From: Verrucomicrobiota bacterium JB023
GTDB taxonomy: Bacteria; Verrucomicrobiota; Verrucomicrobiia; Verrucomicrobiales; Akkermansiaceae
Reading direction: 5' to 3'
NCBI GenBank assembly: GCA_030673895.1
Contig: JAUTCR010000031.1
Coordinates: forward strand, 1-64,000
DNA length: 64,000 bases
Shown: positions 24,961 to 32,965 of the stretch, one piece after another
Numbering within the stretch: the stretch's first letter is position 1
How the letters are laid out: each line of letters opens with the position of its first letter
Program-made: the position numbers and the translations under genes
The notes under the pieces: model-generated
Told to the model about the DNA's origin: nothing
The model's database searches: none
Seen by the model: only the letters and a program-made list of their open reading frames with translations

Positions 24961-26219
24961 AGCAGGCAGAGGAAGAGGATACCGGCTTGTTCGGTCGAGA
25001 ACGGGAGTTAGCCTCCGTTCCTTGGGCCCTTGCCTGGTGGCTGGCCTTTGGTCAGCTGCTCTCGTGGGGGATCCTCTACTACACCTTCACGGTGATCATG
25101 GACGCGATGGAGGCCGAGACGGGTTGGTCGCGTCCTTTCCTTAATGGAGGGCTCTCGCTGGGTTTGCTGGTCTGGGGCTTGAGCGCCCTTCCCGTCGGAG
25201 CGTGGATCCAGCGCCGGGGTGGCCGGGTGGTGATGACCGGGGGCTCGATTCTGGGCGGGCTGTCTCTGCTCGTGATGGCCGCGATGAGCCATCCAATCAC
25301 TTACCTGCTGACGTGGGTGGGGATGGGATTGGCGATGGGGGCCTTGCTTTACGATCCTGCCTTCGCCGTGATCACGCAGACCTTCCAGACCCGCTATCGG
25401 GAGGGGATTACACTGGTGACGCTATTGGGTGGTTTGGCGAGCACGGTCTTCATTCCCCTGGTTTATTTCGCAGAGGATCACTTCGGATGGCGGGGGGCCT
25501 TGCAAGGCTGTGCCGGTTTGCTCCTCCTCCTTGGAGCACCCCTGCATTGGAGGGTCTTGCCAGCCAGTCGGGCCCTGACTGCATCGCGCTCGGGGACATC
25601 GGTGGGACGTCGGGTGGGTGAGTGGTGTGCCGCCTTGCGCTCGGAGTTTGGCAATCGCCGGTTCCTTGGCCTCATGATCTGGTTCACGGCCTACATTGGG
25701 GCGTTCTCGGGTCTGACTTTTTTACTCATTCCGCTTCTCCTTGCGATGGGGGTGGCCTCCGAGTTGGTCTTGCAGGCGGTCGTCCTGATTGGTCCGATGC
25801 AGGTCGCGGGTCGCCTGCTGCTCGCGTCCGGTCGTGGGCGCTTTTCGTCTCTCCGGGTGGGCAGATGGGCTATGGGCATGTTAGCCGGAGCGCTTTTCAT
25901 CCTCCTCTTTTTCCCGAAGACCTTGCTCTGGCTGGGTTGTTTTGCGGTGTTTTTCGGGATGGGCAATGGCGTCATGACTATTCTGAAAGGAACTGCGCCT
26001 GCCGAGCTTTTTGGGACCGAGCGTTATTCAGAACTCAACGGCGCATTGTCTGCACCCAGCGTTTTGTCGAAAGCCTTCGCTCCCTGGTTTTTGGCTGCCT
26101 TGTGGGAGACAGGGCTCGATCCCAAGTGGGTCTTCACCGCGATTCTCGTCGTGCTCGCGGTGGGGGCAGGGAGCCTTGAGGCTCTCATTCGGTTTGAGGG
26201 GAAAGGTCGAGCGAGCTGA
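24957..26219 (+). CDS. MFS transporter
   Basis: The protein has 420 residues with about 12 hydrophobic helices in two halves. The loop after helix 2 has the MFS motif-A-like GAWIQRRGGRVVM. The second half begins around FGNRRFLGLMIWFTAYIG. It overlaps the flavoprotein stop by four bases (ATGA), so translation is coupled and its substrate is probably the product or toxicant handled by that enzyme. Together with the SigZ-like factor this suggests an efflux module for an arsenical, metal or organic thiol-reactive compound. Substrate not predictable from sequence. Confidence 0.8.
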   Translation: MKQAEEEDTGLFGRERELASVPWALAWWLAFGQLLSWGILYYTFTVIMDAMEAETGWSRPFLNGGLSLGLLVWGLSALPVGAWIQRRGGRVVMTGGSILGGLSLLVMAAMSHPITYLLTWVGMGLAMGALLYDPAFAVITQTFQTRYREGITLVTLLGGLASTVFIPLVYFAEDHFGWRGALQGCAGLLLLLGAPLHWRVLPASRALTASRSGTSVGRRVGEWCAALRSEFGNRRFLGLMIWFTAYIGAFSGLTFLLIPLLLAMGVASELVLQAVVLIGPMQVAGRLLLASGRGRFSSLRVGRWAMGMLAGALFILLFFPKTLLWLGCFAVFFGMGNGVMTILKGTAPAELFGTERYSELNGALSAPSVLSKAFAPWFLAALWETGLDPKWVFTAILVVLAVGAGSLEALIRFEGKGRAS

Positions 26220-26367
26220 TCGCGGAGCGCTTTTATAAAAATTCGTCTTGGCCGGATTGAGGCTCGATTTGGCGAAAATGCTGCTTACTCTCAGCGACGT
26301 TAAGAACCGTCAATCAGTTGGACTTCAGAGTTCCTCAATTCGCGGTTTTCTCACCACCTTCTACATT

Positions 26368-27066
26368 ATGAGCCTGATAACACAGAAAAATCCCGGTGGC
26401 CTCGTGGTCGCTCTTCTCGGAGGAGTCGCCCTGTCTGCACAAGCTGCTGTGATTCTCGAAACCGATTTCTCGGGACGGACCGTCTCGGGAACGTCCGCCA
26501 CCAATATCACCTGGACGACCAATGGAGTGACCAATCCGGGTGACCTGACCGTCAACAATATCGCAGTCGATGGGGCTAATCCCGGAGATCTGTTCGATAC
26601 CTCGGCAGCTCAGGGCTATTTCGCACCCGACAATAACATCGGGAATGGAGGCGAGTGGGAAACCTCAATCGTATTCACGACGCTTGCTGATAACATTGCG
26701 CTGACAACCATCCTTTGGGATTACGGCAATTTCGGTAACTCTGGGAATATCCAGACTGCGTTTCGCTCAAGCGAATATACGGTATCTATCTCCGAGGTCC
26801 TCGGTGGAGCTGTCGTTCTTTCTCCAATATCTATCGTCACCACAGCTTCTGACGGAATCGAGGGCTTACTCACCTTCAACACACCGGTGACCCTGGATGC
26901 GAACACTGAGTACAGTCTGGTGTTCAATGCTGATGGCGTCTCCGCAGGGTCCAATACCTCGATTGATGCCCTCACGGTCAATGGAGATTTGATCGCGGTG
27001 CCTGAGCCCAGCTCACTTCTTCTCCTCAGCTTGGGCGCGTTGGCCTTTGGTCGCCGTCGTCGTTGA
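26368..27066 (+). CDS. PEP-CTERM sorting-domain protein
   Basis: The ATG at 26368 gives 232 residues. The frame is open from 26248, but only the later start gives a signal peptide (NPGGLVVALLGGVALSAQAA). The middle is beta-rich and Asn/Thr-rich (LTVNNIAVDGANPGDLFDT). The C-terminal sorting signal is VPEPSSLLLLSLGALAFGRRRR. It is expected to be exported and cleaved by exosortase. It is followed by a rightward terminator. It is the second of three PEP-CTERM genes here and faces the third. Confidence 0.88.
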   Translation: MSLITQKNPGGLVVALLGGVALSAQAAVILETDFSGRTVSGTSATNITWTTNGVTNPGDLTVNNIAVDGANPGDLFDTSAAQGYFAPDNNIGNGGEWETSIVFTTLADNIALTTILWDYGNFGNSGNIQTAFRSSEYTVSISEVLGGAVVLSPISIVTTASDGIEGLLTFNTPVTLDANTEYSLVFNADGVSAGSNTSIDALTVNGDLIAVPEPSSLLLLSLGALAFGRRRR

Positions 27067-27190
27067 GCCGAGGCCCCAACTTCCTTTTGCCGAGTGGGAA
27101 CTGCTGTTCGCTCGATTCTCGAGCACCCCGCTTAGTCTTTCCGGGCGCAGCGAAGTCTCCTCAAACGGCGTGAACATCTAACAAAGAAAG

Positions 27191-27226
27191 CGGGTAGCGG
27201 GAATTCCGCTCCCCGTTTCCTTTTCC
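27191..27226 (+). terminator. Rho-independent terminator after PEP-CTERM gene
   Basis: CGGG-T-AGCGG, loop GAATT, CCGCT-C-CCCG, then TTTCCTTTTCC. The stem has one internal mismatch. It lies about 125 bases after the stop codon at 27066. Confidence 0.65.
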
Positions 27227-27327
27227 TGAGGCTTCCTAGGCTGACGGTCGGGAGGTTGACTCGACGTGATCCTGCCAATACCGAGCCCGTCTGATGGAAG
27301 GCAGCTCCGCCAGAGGTCGGGACGGAC

Positions 27328-28137
27328 TCAACGGCGTCTCGCCAATAGAGCTAGCGAACCAAGGGCCAGAAGCAGCGAACCCGAGGGCTCGGGAATGGCC
27401 ACCACGTCGTAGTTCGATCCCGAGTCCCCAGTGATGGTGATGTCAGTGCGCAAGGCCCCGGTATCGTCTCGTAAGTCCACTCCGATCACTTCCAATGTGT
27501 TGCCGAAATCAGCAGTGCCTGAGATCGACGAGCCATCTTCATAGTCCCCGGCATAGAGCTGGAAAGAACTGAACATACGGAGGGAGAAGGTTTGCTCAAA
27601 GGAGCCGTGCACAAAAGTCTCCGAGGTGATTGGGATATTATAGGTTCCCTCGCCGAAGAAACTCCAAGTTTGGCTCCGGTCGCCATGGGTGAGCTCAATG
27701 AAGGTGAAGGCATCAGAGCCAGTGAGCGTTCCGGTGAACTGCAGATAGTATTTCGACTGGTAGCCAGTGAACTCACCTCCGTAACTAAGAACTTCGGAGA
27801 ATGAGGCTTCTCCCCACGTGACGAACCAGTCGGAACGATCCGTCTCTTCCTCCAGTGGAAAGTAGGTTTCTCCCACGGTGCCGCTGGCATAGGTTCCGAG
27901 TCTTTGATAGGCGGCATAGGCATTTGCGGAACCCGAGAATTGATAATCGGGATCGGAGGCCGAGGACGCAACGTTGAGCCCGAATTCGCTGATGGCGGAG
28001 TCGAGGACGTTGACGGTTCCTTCGTCGTAGAAGCCGTGGCCGACAAAGGCTTCGGAAGAAAGGGACGCGTTGGCAGTTGTCGCCCAAGGAAATGAAAGGC
28101 AGGCGAGAGGGAGGAGGTTGGTGATACGATTCTTCAT
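27328..28137 (-). CDS. PEP-CTERM sorting-domain protein
   Basis: The protein has 269 residues, with a signal peptide MKNRITNLLPLACLSFPWATTANA. The mature part has few charges and many aromatic and Gly/Ser residues (GSANAYAAYQRLGTYASGTV), and strands such as YYLQFTGTLTGSDAFTFIEL. The C-terminal sorting signal is IPEPSGSLLLALGSLALLARRR. It is predicted to be a surface or matrix protein handled by the exosortase system. It converges with the PEP-CTERM gene at 26368. Function unknown. Confidence 0.88.
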   Translation of the reverse strand: MKNRITNLLPLACLSFPWATTANASLSSEAFVGHGFYDEGTVNVLDSAISEFGLNVASSASDPDYQFSGSANAYAAYQRLGTYASGTVGETYFPLEEETDRSDWFVTWGEASFSEVLSYGGEFTGYQSKYYLQFTGTLTGSDAFTFIELTHGDRSQTWSFFGEGTYNIPITSETFVHGSFEQTFSLRMFSSFQLYAGDYEDGSSISGTADFGNTLEVIGVDLRDDTGALRTDITITGDSGSNYDVVAIPEPSGSLLLALGSLALLARRR

Positions 28138-28643
28138 CAGATTGCGTTGTTGTTGGGAGAAGCGAACGGTGAATGAAAGATAGAGTGGATTCCTGTGTCT
28201 GTGCTTATTTGTGACGATGTTTTAATTTGTCATAAGATAAGTAAATATTAAGGGTGTTTCTCGTAATCTATTCTTCGTGATTCGTTCGTTTTCTCTTGGT
28301 GAGTTGATGGATCGTATCATGTCTGATTTCAAGAGAAGGTTTTTTGGTCGATTGAGATAGGTGATTGATGTCTTGGTGGGGCGGAAGAGGGAGTTTCTGA
28401 TTATCAAAGGTTAACCGGCTTTGTTTGTCGGTTGGTCGAAGCGAAAAGTCTCCATGAGCTTCTAGTAAGCTGTGTCAGCCAGCCTTTCGTCATAGATAGA
28501 CCTTAGGCGGGACTATCTTGAGGAATGTCTTCAGCCTTTCCCTGCCGAGAGGAAAAGGTCGGTCCATGGATCGGGTGAAGATAGGCGAGCCGGGAGGTTG
28601 CCTCTAGTAGGGGCCTCCCTTGCCGAAACTTGATTTGTCTTCC
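28138..28643. other. About 500 bp intergenic, A/T-rich
   Basis: It holds the promoter of the PEP-CTERM gene on the minus strand. A weak stem AACCG/CGGTT lies near 28412-28433. No gene, tRNA or conserved RNA structure is recognised. Confidence 0.4.
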
Positions 28644-29570
28644 TTACAAGCCCTCGAGGGCAAGATTGGCGGCACCGATCATGCCTGCCTCGTTACCAAA
28701 GCGTGCAGGCAGAATCTTCAGGTGCTCGCGGAAGGGTTCACCGATTTGGGAGAACAGCTTCTGGGTCAGAGGCTCGAAAAGCAGCTTACCCGCCTTGGCG
28801 ACACCGCCGCCGATGATGATTGCTTCAGGATTGAGCAGGAAGACCGTGGAGACGAGCCCGCAGGCCAGCTTCTCGGCCACATCATCCCATACCTGGAGTG
28901 CTATCGGATCGCCTTCGTTAGCGGCGATGGCTAGCTCGCGGGGGGTGCAGAGGTCCATGGCTCGCTCACTTCCGCCAGCCCGGTAGAGATCGCGAGCGGT
29001 GGCGGCGATCTCATTGTTGCCGATATACTCCTCGAGGCCGCCTTTATTGCCATAGGGGCCGACGCGGCCTTGGTAATCGATAGAGATATGGCCCAACTCA
29101 CTGCCGACGTAGTTGGCTCCGCGGGCCATCCGCCCGTCGATGATAAGTCCTCCGCCGACGCCCGTCCCGAGGGTGAGGGCGATGATGTGGTTGTAGCCTT
29201 GTCCCGCCCCTTGCTTCCACTCGGCGTAGGCCATGGCGTTGGCGTCATTCTCCACGCTCACGGGAATCTTCAGCCGCTCCTCAAGCTCCTTCTTGAGAAA
29301 CACATCACGCCAACCGACCACATTGGTGAGATTATGCACCCGGCCGGTAGGGAAGTCCACGAAGCCCGGCATGCCGGCTCCGACCGCAACGATGTGGGGG
29401 TGCTCGGCCATTAGGTCCCGCGCGGTGCGGGCAATGTCATCGATGAGTTCCGTGGAGTTGAGGTAATCCGGGGTTGAGATAGGGGGGGCTTTATCGAGGA
29501 CGTTGGAGCCCTCGACCACGCCGATTTTGACCGTCGTGCCTCCGAAATCGATACCGATGGCTTGCTGCAT
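28644..29570 (-). CDS. ROK-family sugar kinase (glucokinase-like)
   Basis: The protein has 308 residues. The ATP-binding DFGGTTVKIGVVEG is at the N-terminus. Sugar-binding VENDANAMAYAEW, LGTGVGGGLIIDGR, catalytic Asp in this region and GHISID mark the ROK fold. ROK kinases usually have a zinc motif (CxCGxxGCxE) after the His; here the segment is GRVGPYGNKGGLEEY, with no Cys, so the structural zinc is lost. It phosphorylates glucose, N-acetylhexosamine or a related sugar in the cytoplasm. It lacks a DNA-binding domain, so it is an enzyme rather than a repressor. It is followed on the same strand by nothing evident and preceded by coaX. Confidence 0.85.
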   Translation of the reverse strand: MQQAIGIDFGGTTVKIGVVEGSNVLDKAPPISTPDYLNSTELIDDIARTARDLMAEHPHIVAVGAGMPGFVDFPTGRVHNLTNVVGWRDVFLKKELEERLKIPVSVENDANAMAYAEWKQGAGQGYNHIIALTLGTGVGGGLIIDGRMARGANYVGSELGHISIDYQGRVGPYGNKGGLEEYIGNNEIAATARDLYRAGGSERAMDLCTPRELAIAANEGDPIALQVWDDVAEKLACGLVSTVFLLNPEAIIIGGGVAKAGKLLFEPLTQKLFSQIGEPFREHLKILPARFGNEAGMIGAANLALEGL

Positions 29571-29678
29571 GCCTTGAGTTTTGGACTAGGAAGGGGGGGA
29601 TGAATAGAACTTTCGGGACGATGAAGCGAGGAATTACCAAGTGTTCCCCGGGCAGGAACTCCGAGGGCAGGGAGTGTT

Positions 29679-30521
29679 CTAGATCATACCCGTGGGGGGA
29701 TGATTGAGGAGATCGATCTTGAGGATGCCGCGCAGGGTGAGGTCGGGTTCGACTCGATGGATCTCAGGCATTTTGGAGGCAATGAGGCGGGCGTCTCCCC
29801 CAGTGGAGATAATCGATGGGGTGGCAGCGAGCTCGGCGGATAAGGAAGAAAGAATCTCACGAATCAACCCCCGATAGCCGATCACGGCTCCGACCAGCAT
29901 GGCATGCTCGGTGGACCGACCGATGGCGCTGGGGGGCTCGGCTAGCTCGATATGAGGGAGCAGAGCGGTCCGGCTGGGAAGGTAGTCGCGCAGAGATTCC
30001 AAGCCAGGTGCGATGACCCCGCCGAGGTAGGTGCCACCGCCTGCAGGAGAGACGACGTCGAAGGTGACTGCGGTGCCGAAGTCGATGACGATGGCGGGGT
30101 CATCCAGCGGAGCAATCGCGGCGGCATTGGCGAGCCGGTCCGCGCCGATTTGGGCGGGATTGGGGTAGTTGATCTGGACCGGGAGTTGGCTCTCGCTGCT
30201 GATACGATGGCTGGGAATTCCCCGCTGGGCGAGCACGCGGGCCAGCAGGTCTGCCTTATCAGGAACAACGGAACAGATGGTGGCATGCCCGATTCCTTCC
30301 GGGAGAATGTGGTCGATGGATTGGGGATAGAGATCTCCGGTAGGGAGGACTTGGCGCCAGGGTAAAAGCTCTCCCTCACCGGCCAAGGCGAACTTGGTGC
30401 GGGTGTTGGAGTTGTCGATGAGCAGCGTCTTGATGTCTTGGGGCTTAGCAGGGAAGTTGGAAGTTGGAAGTTGGAAGTTGGAAGTTGGAAGTTGGCGGGA
30501 GGAGGTTTGAATGCGGAACAA
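29679..30521 (-). CDS. coaX: Type III pantothenate kinase; start codon unresolved
   Basis: CoaX phosphorylates pantothenate, the first step of CoA synthesis. The core is clear: LLIDNSNTRTKFAL (phosphate-binding), GADRLANAAAI and DFGTAVTFDVV. The longest frame starts at TTG 30521, but that lies in the T tract of the amt terminator. The added 30 residues are mainly two translated cycles of a heptanucleotide repeat (QLPTSNF). Homologues begin at about KTLLIDN, which here is preceded by ATC (30432-30434); no ATG or GTG is available. So the gene starts with a near-cognate codon, or uses TTG and reads through the repeat. Its promoter must lie in the ~90 bases after the terminator. PanC, another step to CoA, is at 56236. 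Confidence 0.85.
   Translation of the reverse strand: MFRIQTSSRQLPTSNFQLPTSNFPAKPQDIKTLLIDNSNTRTKFALAGEGELLPWRQVLPTGDLYPQSIDHILPEGIGHATICSVVPDKADLLARVLAQRGIPSHRISSESQLPVQINYPNPAQIGADRLANAAAIAPLDDPAIVIDFGTAVTFDVVSPAGGGTYLGGVIAPGLESLRDYLPSRTALLPHIELAEPPSAIGRSTEHAMLVGAVIGYRGLIREILSSLSAELAATPSIISTGGDARLIASKMPEIHRVEPDLTLRGILKIDLLNHPPTGMI
30452..30493. repeat. Six perfect copies of a 7-bp tandem repeat
   Basis: GGAAGTT is repeated six times with no change, then GG (on the coaX strand, AACTTCC). It lies between the amt terminator and the conserved start of CoaX. Seven is not a multiple of three, so each gain or loss of a unit would shift an upstream reading frame or change promoter spacing. Confidence 0.95.
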
Positions 30522-30552
30522 AAAAAAGCGACCGGTTGCCCGGTCGCTTTTT
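30520..30552 (-). terminator. Rho-independent terminator of amt
   Basis: On the minus strand GCGACCGG-GCAA-CCGGTCGC forms an 8-bp GC stem extended by A/T pairs, followed by a run of T. It lies 23 bases after the amt stop. The A run on the other side makes it potentially bidirectional. Confidence 0.93.
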
Positions 30553-30575
30553 GTAAATAATTAAGAGGTGAATGA

Positions 30576-31955
30576 TTAGTCGGTGTAGGCGGGCGCACCG
30601 TGCTCGGCGACATCCAGACCTTCCACTTCTTCTTCTTCGCTGACGCGAACGCCCATGATGAGCTTGATGATGAAGAAAAGAGCGAAGGAGAAGATGAAGG
30701 CGAATGCGTAAACCGCAATCACTCCAATGAACTGGGAAACGATGTTTGCTCCGCCGAAGATACCGACAGCAAGTGTTCCCCAGATACCGACAACACCGTG
30801 AACGGAGATGGCTCCGACGGGGTCATCAATCTTGATTTTGTCAAAGAAGAGGATGGAGAAGACAACGATGATTCCACCGATCGCGCCCATGAGGACTGCT
30901 GTCCAAGGACCAACCGAATCAGCACCTGCAGTAATCGAGACCAAACCTGCCAAAAGACCATTGAGAGCCATGGAGAGATCAGGCTTTCTCAGAACAATCA
31001 TCGAGGTGAAAATCGAGGTGATACCGCCGGCAGCTGCTGCAAGAGCGGTCGTGGTGAAGACGAGACCAAGAGGTCCAGGATTGGCAGACAGGACGGAGCC
31101 ACCGTTGAAGCCGAACCAGCCGAAGAAGAGGAGGAAGACACCGACAGCAGCGAGAGGCATGGAGTGGCCGAGGATTGGCTTGATGCCTTCGGCAGTGTAT
31201 TTGCCCTTGCGGGGTCCAAGAATGAGAACTGCGGCAAGAGCGGCTGCACCACCAAAACCGTGTACGACCGTCGAACCAGCAAAGTCATAGAATGCGGCAT
31301 CTCCATCCTCGCCAAGCGAAGAGAGGAAGCCACCGCCCCAGTGCCAGGAGCCTGCAACAGTATAACCAACCGCGACCAGGATCGTAGAGTAAATCATGAA
31401 CGAAGTGAGCTTGACCCGCTCCGCAACAGCACCAGAAACGATAGTCGCTGCCGTAGCTGCGAACATGGCTTGGAAGATGAAATCACCGTAAGCGGTCATC
31501 GCGAGGCCCATGCCTCCGTATCCGAACGAGTTGTTAGCAGCTCCTTCGGTTAGGTCTTTGATCGGACCGTTGATTCCAAGGATTCCAGGAATCTGCCAGC
31601 TATCAATAGGGTAGTGAGTGTTGAAGCCCATCGCAGCGTAGGTCAGAAGACCGATGCTGATAATCCAGACGTTTTTGAAGAGGATATTGACGGTGTTCTT
31701 CTTCTGGGTCAGACCGGCTTCGAGGGTGGCGAAGCCGAGGTGCATGATGAAGACCATTGCGGCTGCAATGACTGTCCACAACATGGAGGTTGTGAAGAAG
31801 TCGAAGGCATAGGAGTAGTCAACTCCGTCTACGACCTGATCCGCTAGAAGATCGTCGTAATCGCCCTTGTACTCATCCTCTTGGCCGAGCGCCGTGCCAA
31901 TCATCGCCAATGGCGCGAGAAGCCATGGTAGTGGTTTGTTGCTGAATATACGCAT
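30576..31955 (-). CDS. amt: Ammonium transporter Amt
   Basis: The protein has 459 residues. The cleavable N-terminal hydrophobic segment (LPWLLAPLAMIGTALGQ) is usual for Amt proteins, followed by about 11 transmembrane helices. Signatures include FATLEAGLTQKKNTVNIL, GGMGLAMTAYGDF, the Amt family signature near GSTVVHGFGGAAALAAVL, with its pore His, and HGVVGIWGTLAVGIFGG with the second His. The C-terminal tail is acidic (VSEEEEVEGLD). It moves ammonium across the inner membrane. No glnK/PII gene is adjacent. Upstream lies a close match to the sigma-54 promoter consensus, so expression probably depends on RpoN under nitrogen limitation. A strong terminator follows. Confidence 0.95.
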   Translation of the reverse strand: MRIFSNKPLPWLLAPLAMIGTALGQEDEYKGDYDDLLADQVVDGVDYSYAFDFFTTSMLWTVIAAAMVFIMHLGFATLEAGLTQKKNTVNILFKNVWIISIGLLTYAAMGFNTHYPIDSWQIPGILGINGPIKDLTEGAANNSFGYGGMGLAMTAYGDFIFQAMFAATAATIVSGAVAERVKLTSFMIYSTILVAVGYTVAGSWHWGGGFLSSLGEDGDAAFYDFAGSTVVHGFGGAAALAAVLILGPRKGKYTAEGIKPILGHSMPLAAVGVFLLFFGWFGFNGGSVLSANPGPLGLVFTTTALAAAAGGITSIFTSMIVLRKPDLSMALNGLLAGLVSITAGADSVGPWTAVLMGAIGGIIVVFSILFFDKIKIDDPVGAISVHGVVGIWGTLAVGIFGGANIVSQFIGVIAVYAFAFIFSFALFFIIKLIMGVRVSEEEEVEGLDVAEHGAPAYTD

Positions 31956-31994
31956 CTGTTTTTTTGACTGGGTTGATTAAGTCGGAATGCGGAA

Positions 31995-32011
31995 AGCAAC
32001 GGGCATGCCAA
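31995..32011 (-). promoter_or_regulatory. Sigma-54 (RpoN) type promoter for amt
   Basis: On the minus strand the sequence is TTGGCATG-CCCG-TTGCT. This matches the sigma-54 consensus YTGGCAYR-N4-TTGCW, with GG and GC ten bases apart. It lies about 40 bases before the amt start codon, leaving a short leader. Confidence 0.7.
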
Positions 32012-32017
32012 GATTCT

Positions 32018-32032
32018 ATGAATGCCATTCAT
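32018..32032. promoter_or_regulatory. Palindrome upstream of the amt promoter
   Basis: ATGAATG-C-CATTCAT is a perfect 7-bp inverted repeat with a 1-base spacer, starting six bases beyond the -24 box. It is a possible binding site for a nitrogen regulator, although classic enhancer sites usually lie further upstream. Confidence 0.35.
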
Positions 32033-32428
32033 GAGTGGGCTGGGTGGTTGTCTACATAGTTGAATTTTAGGTTGTTGTGTCGATTCAATTTTGCGTTTTG
32101 ACCCTCTGAGAAAATGGTTTTAACGATTTTACCGTCTCGAGTTAGCGGGATGTGGATTTTTAGTAAATGGCTAACCAGCAACAAGTTAGCGTGGTTTTTG
32201 GATTGTGTGGTGCTGTCTTTCAAAATTTTGGCCAAAAATGCGTCAATAATCGCTTTGGTTTAAGGGTTTAGAAAGGGCTTGAAAGTGCTTTGGCAAAGTC
32301 ATGGGTGAATCTTGTCAATTCTGCTTGCGGAGGGTGTTGCCCGTGGGTTCGCCTGCTGCCAACGGTCGGCTTGCCTTTGAGCGGCCATTGGTTTCAAGCA
32401 AGGATTGCCGAGCTGGGGAATGCTCGCT
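32033..32428. other. About 400 bp between amt and pyrR
   Basis: It contains the pyrR leader and promoter and upstream amt control sequence. I searched by eye for a PyrR attenuator (antiterminator and terminator pair) and saw none convincing. No gene is supported. Confidence 0.4.
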
Positions 32429-32962
32429 ATGACATCGCCGATGGCGGTTTTGATGGACGCTGGGGAAATCGAGAAGGCAGTGGATACGCTGGCTGAGTCG
32501 ATTCTAGGCAAGACGACAGAGGAGGTCGCGATAGTCGGTATTCGCCGACGGGGTGATGAAGTGGCGGAGCGCGTTTGCGAGCGCCTTAAGGCTGCGGGGC
32601 GGTCTTTTCAGTTCGGGATCCTCGATATTTCGCTGTATCGGGATGACTTGGCTCATTTGACGGAAAATCCGAAGCTGCAGAGTAGCGACATCCCGTTTGT
32701 CGTTGATGGAGCGCATGTGATACTCGTCGATGATGTGCTCTTCACGGGGCGGACGATTCGCGCTGCGCTGGATGCACTGACCGACTACGGCCGTCCGGGT
32801 AAGATCGAGTTGGCGGTTCTCATCGACCGCGGCTGGCGAGAGCTCCCCATCCAGCCTGACTATGTGGGCAAGGCTTTGGAAACGGAGAGATTGGACGAAG
32901 TGGTCGTGAGTCTGCGGGATACCGATGGGGCCGACGCGGTTAAGCTTGAACAGAAAGACTGA
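32429..32962 (+). CDS. pyrR: PyrR: pyrimidine operon regulator / uracil phosphoribosyltransferase
   Basis: The ATG at 32429, nine bases after GGGGA, gives 177 residues (the frame is open from 32405). The PRPP-binding motif VILVDDVLFTGRTIRAALD, the loop IVGIRRRGDEVAERV and LAVLIDRGWRELPIQPDYVGK are typical of PyrR. The protein binds UMP/UTP and in many bacteria attenuates pyr mRNA; it also has some UPRT activity. It is three bases upstream of pyrB, the classic pyrR-pyrB operon. No attenuator was recognised upstream, so regulation by RNA binding is not demonstrated here. Confidence 0.92.
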   Translation: MTSPMAVLMDAGEIEKAVDTLAESILGKTTEEVAIVGIRRRGDEVAERVCERLKAAGRSFQFGILDISLYRDDLAHLTENPKLQSSDIPFVVDGAHVILVDDVLFTGRTIRAALDALTDYGRPGKIELAVLIDRGWRELPIQPDYVGKALETERLDEVVVSLRDTDGADAVKLEQKD

Positions 32963-32965
32963 GAA

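Noticed and set aside
30452-30493. Heptanucleotide repeats as a CRISPR array
   Set aside because: Units are 7 bp and contiguous without spacers. It is a microsatellite-like tandem repeat.
30600-31553. A 317-codon open frame antisense to amt
   Set aside because: Amt signatures fix the minus strand as coding. The antisense product is low-complexity with no start signal.
32240-32428. PyrR-dependent attenuator upstream of pyrR
   Set aside because: No conserved PyrR-binding loop or terminator/antiterminator pair could be identified by eye in the leader.
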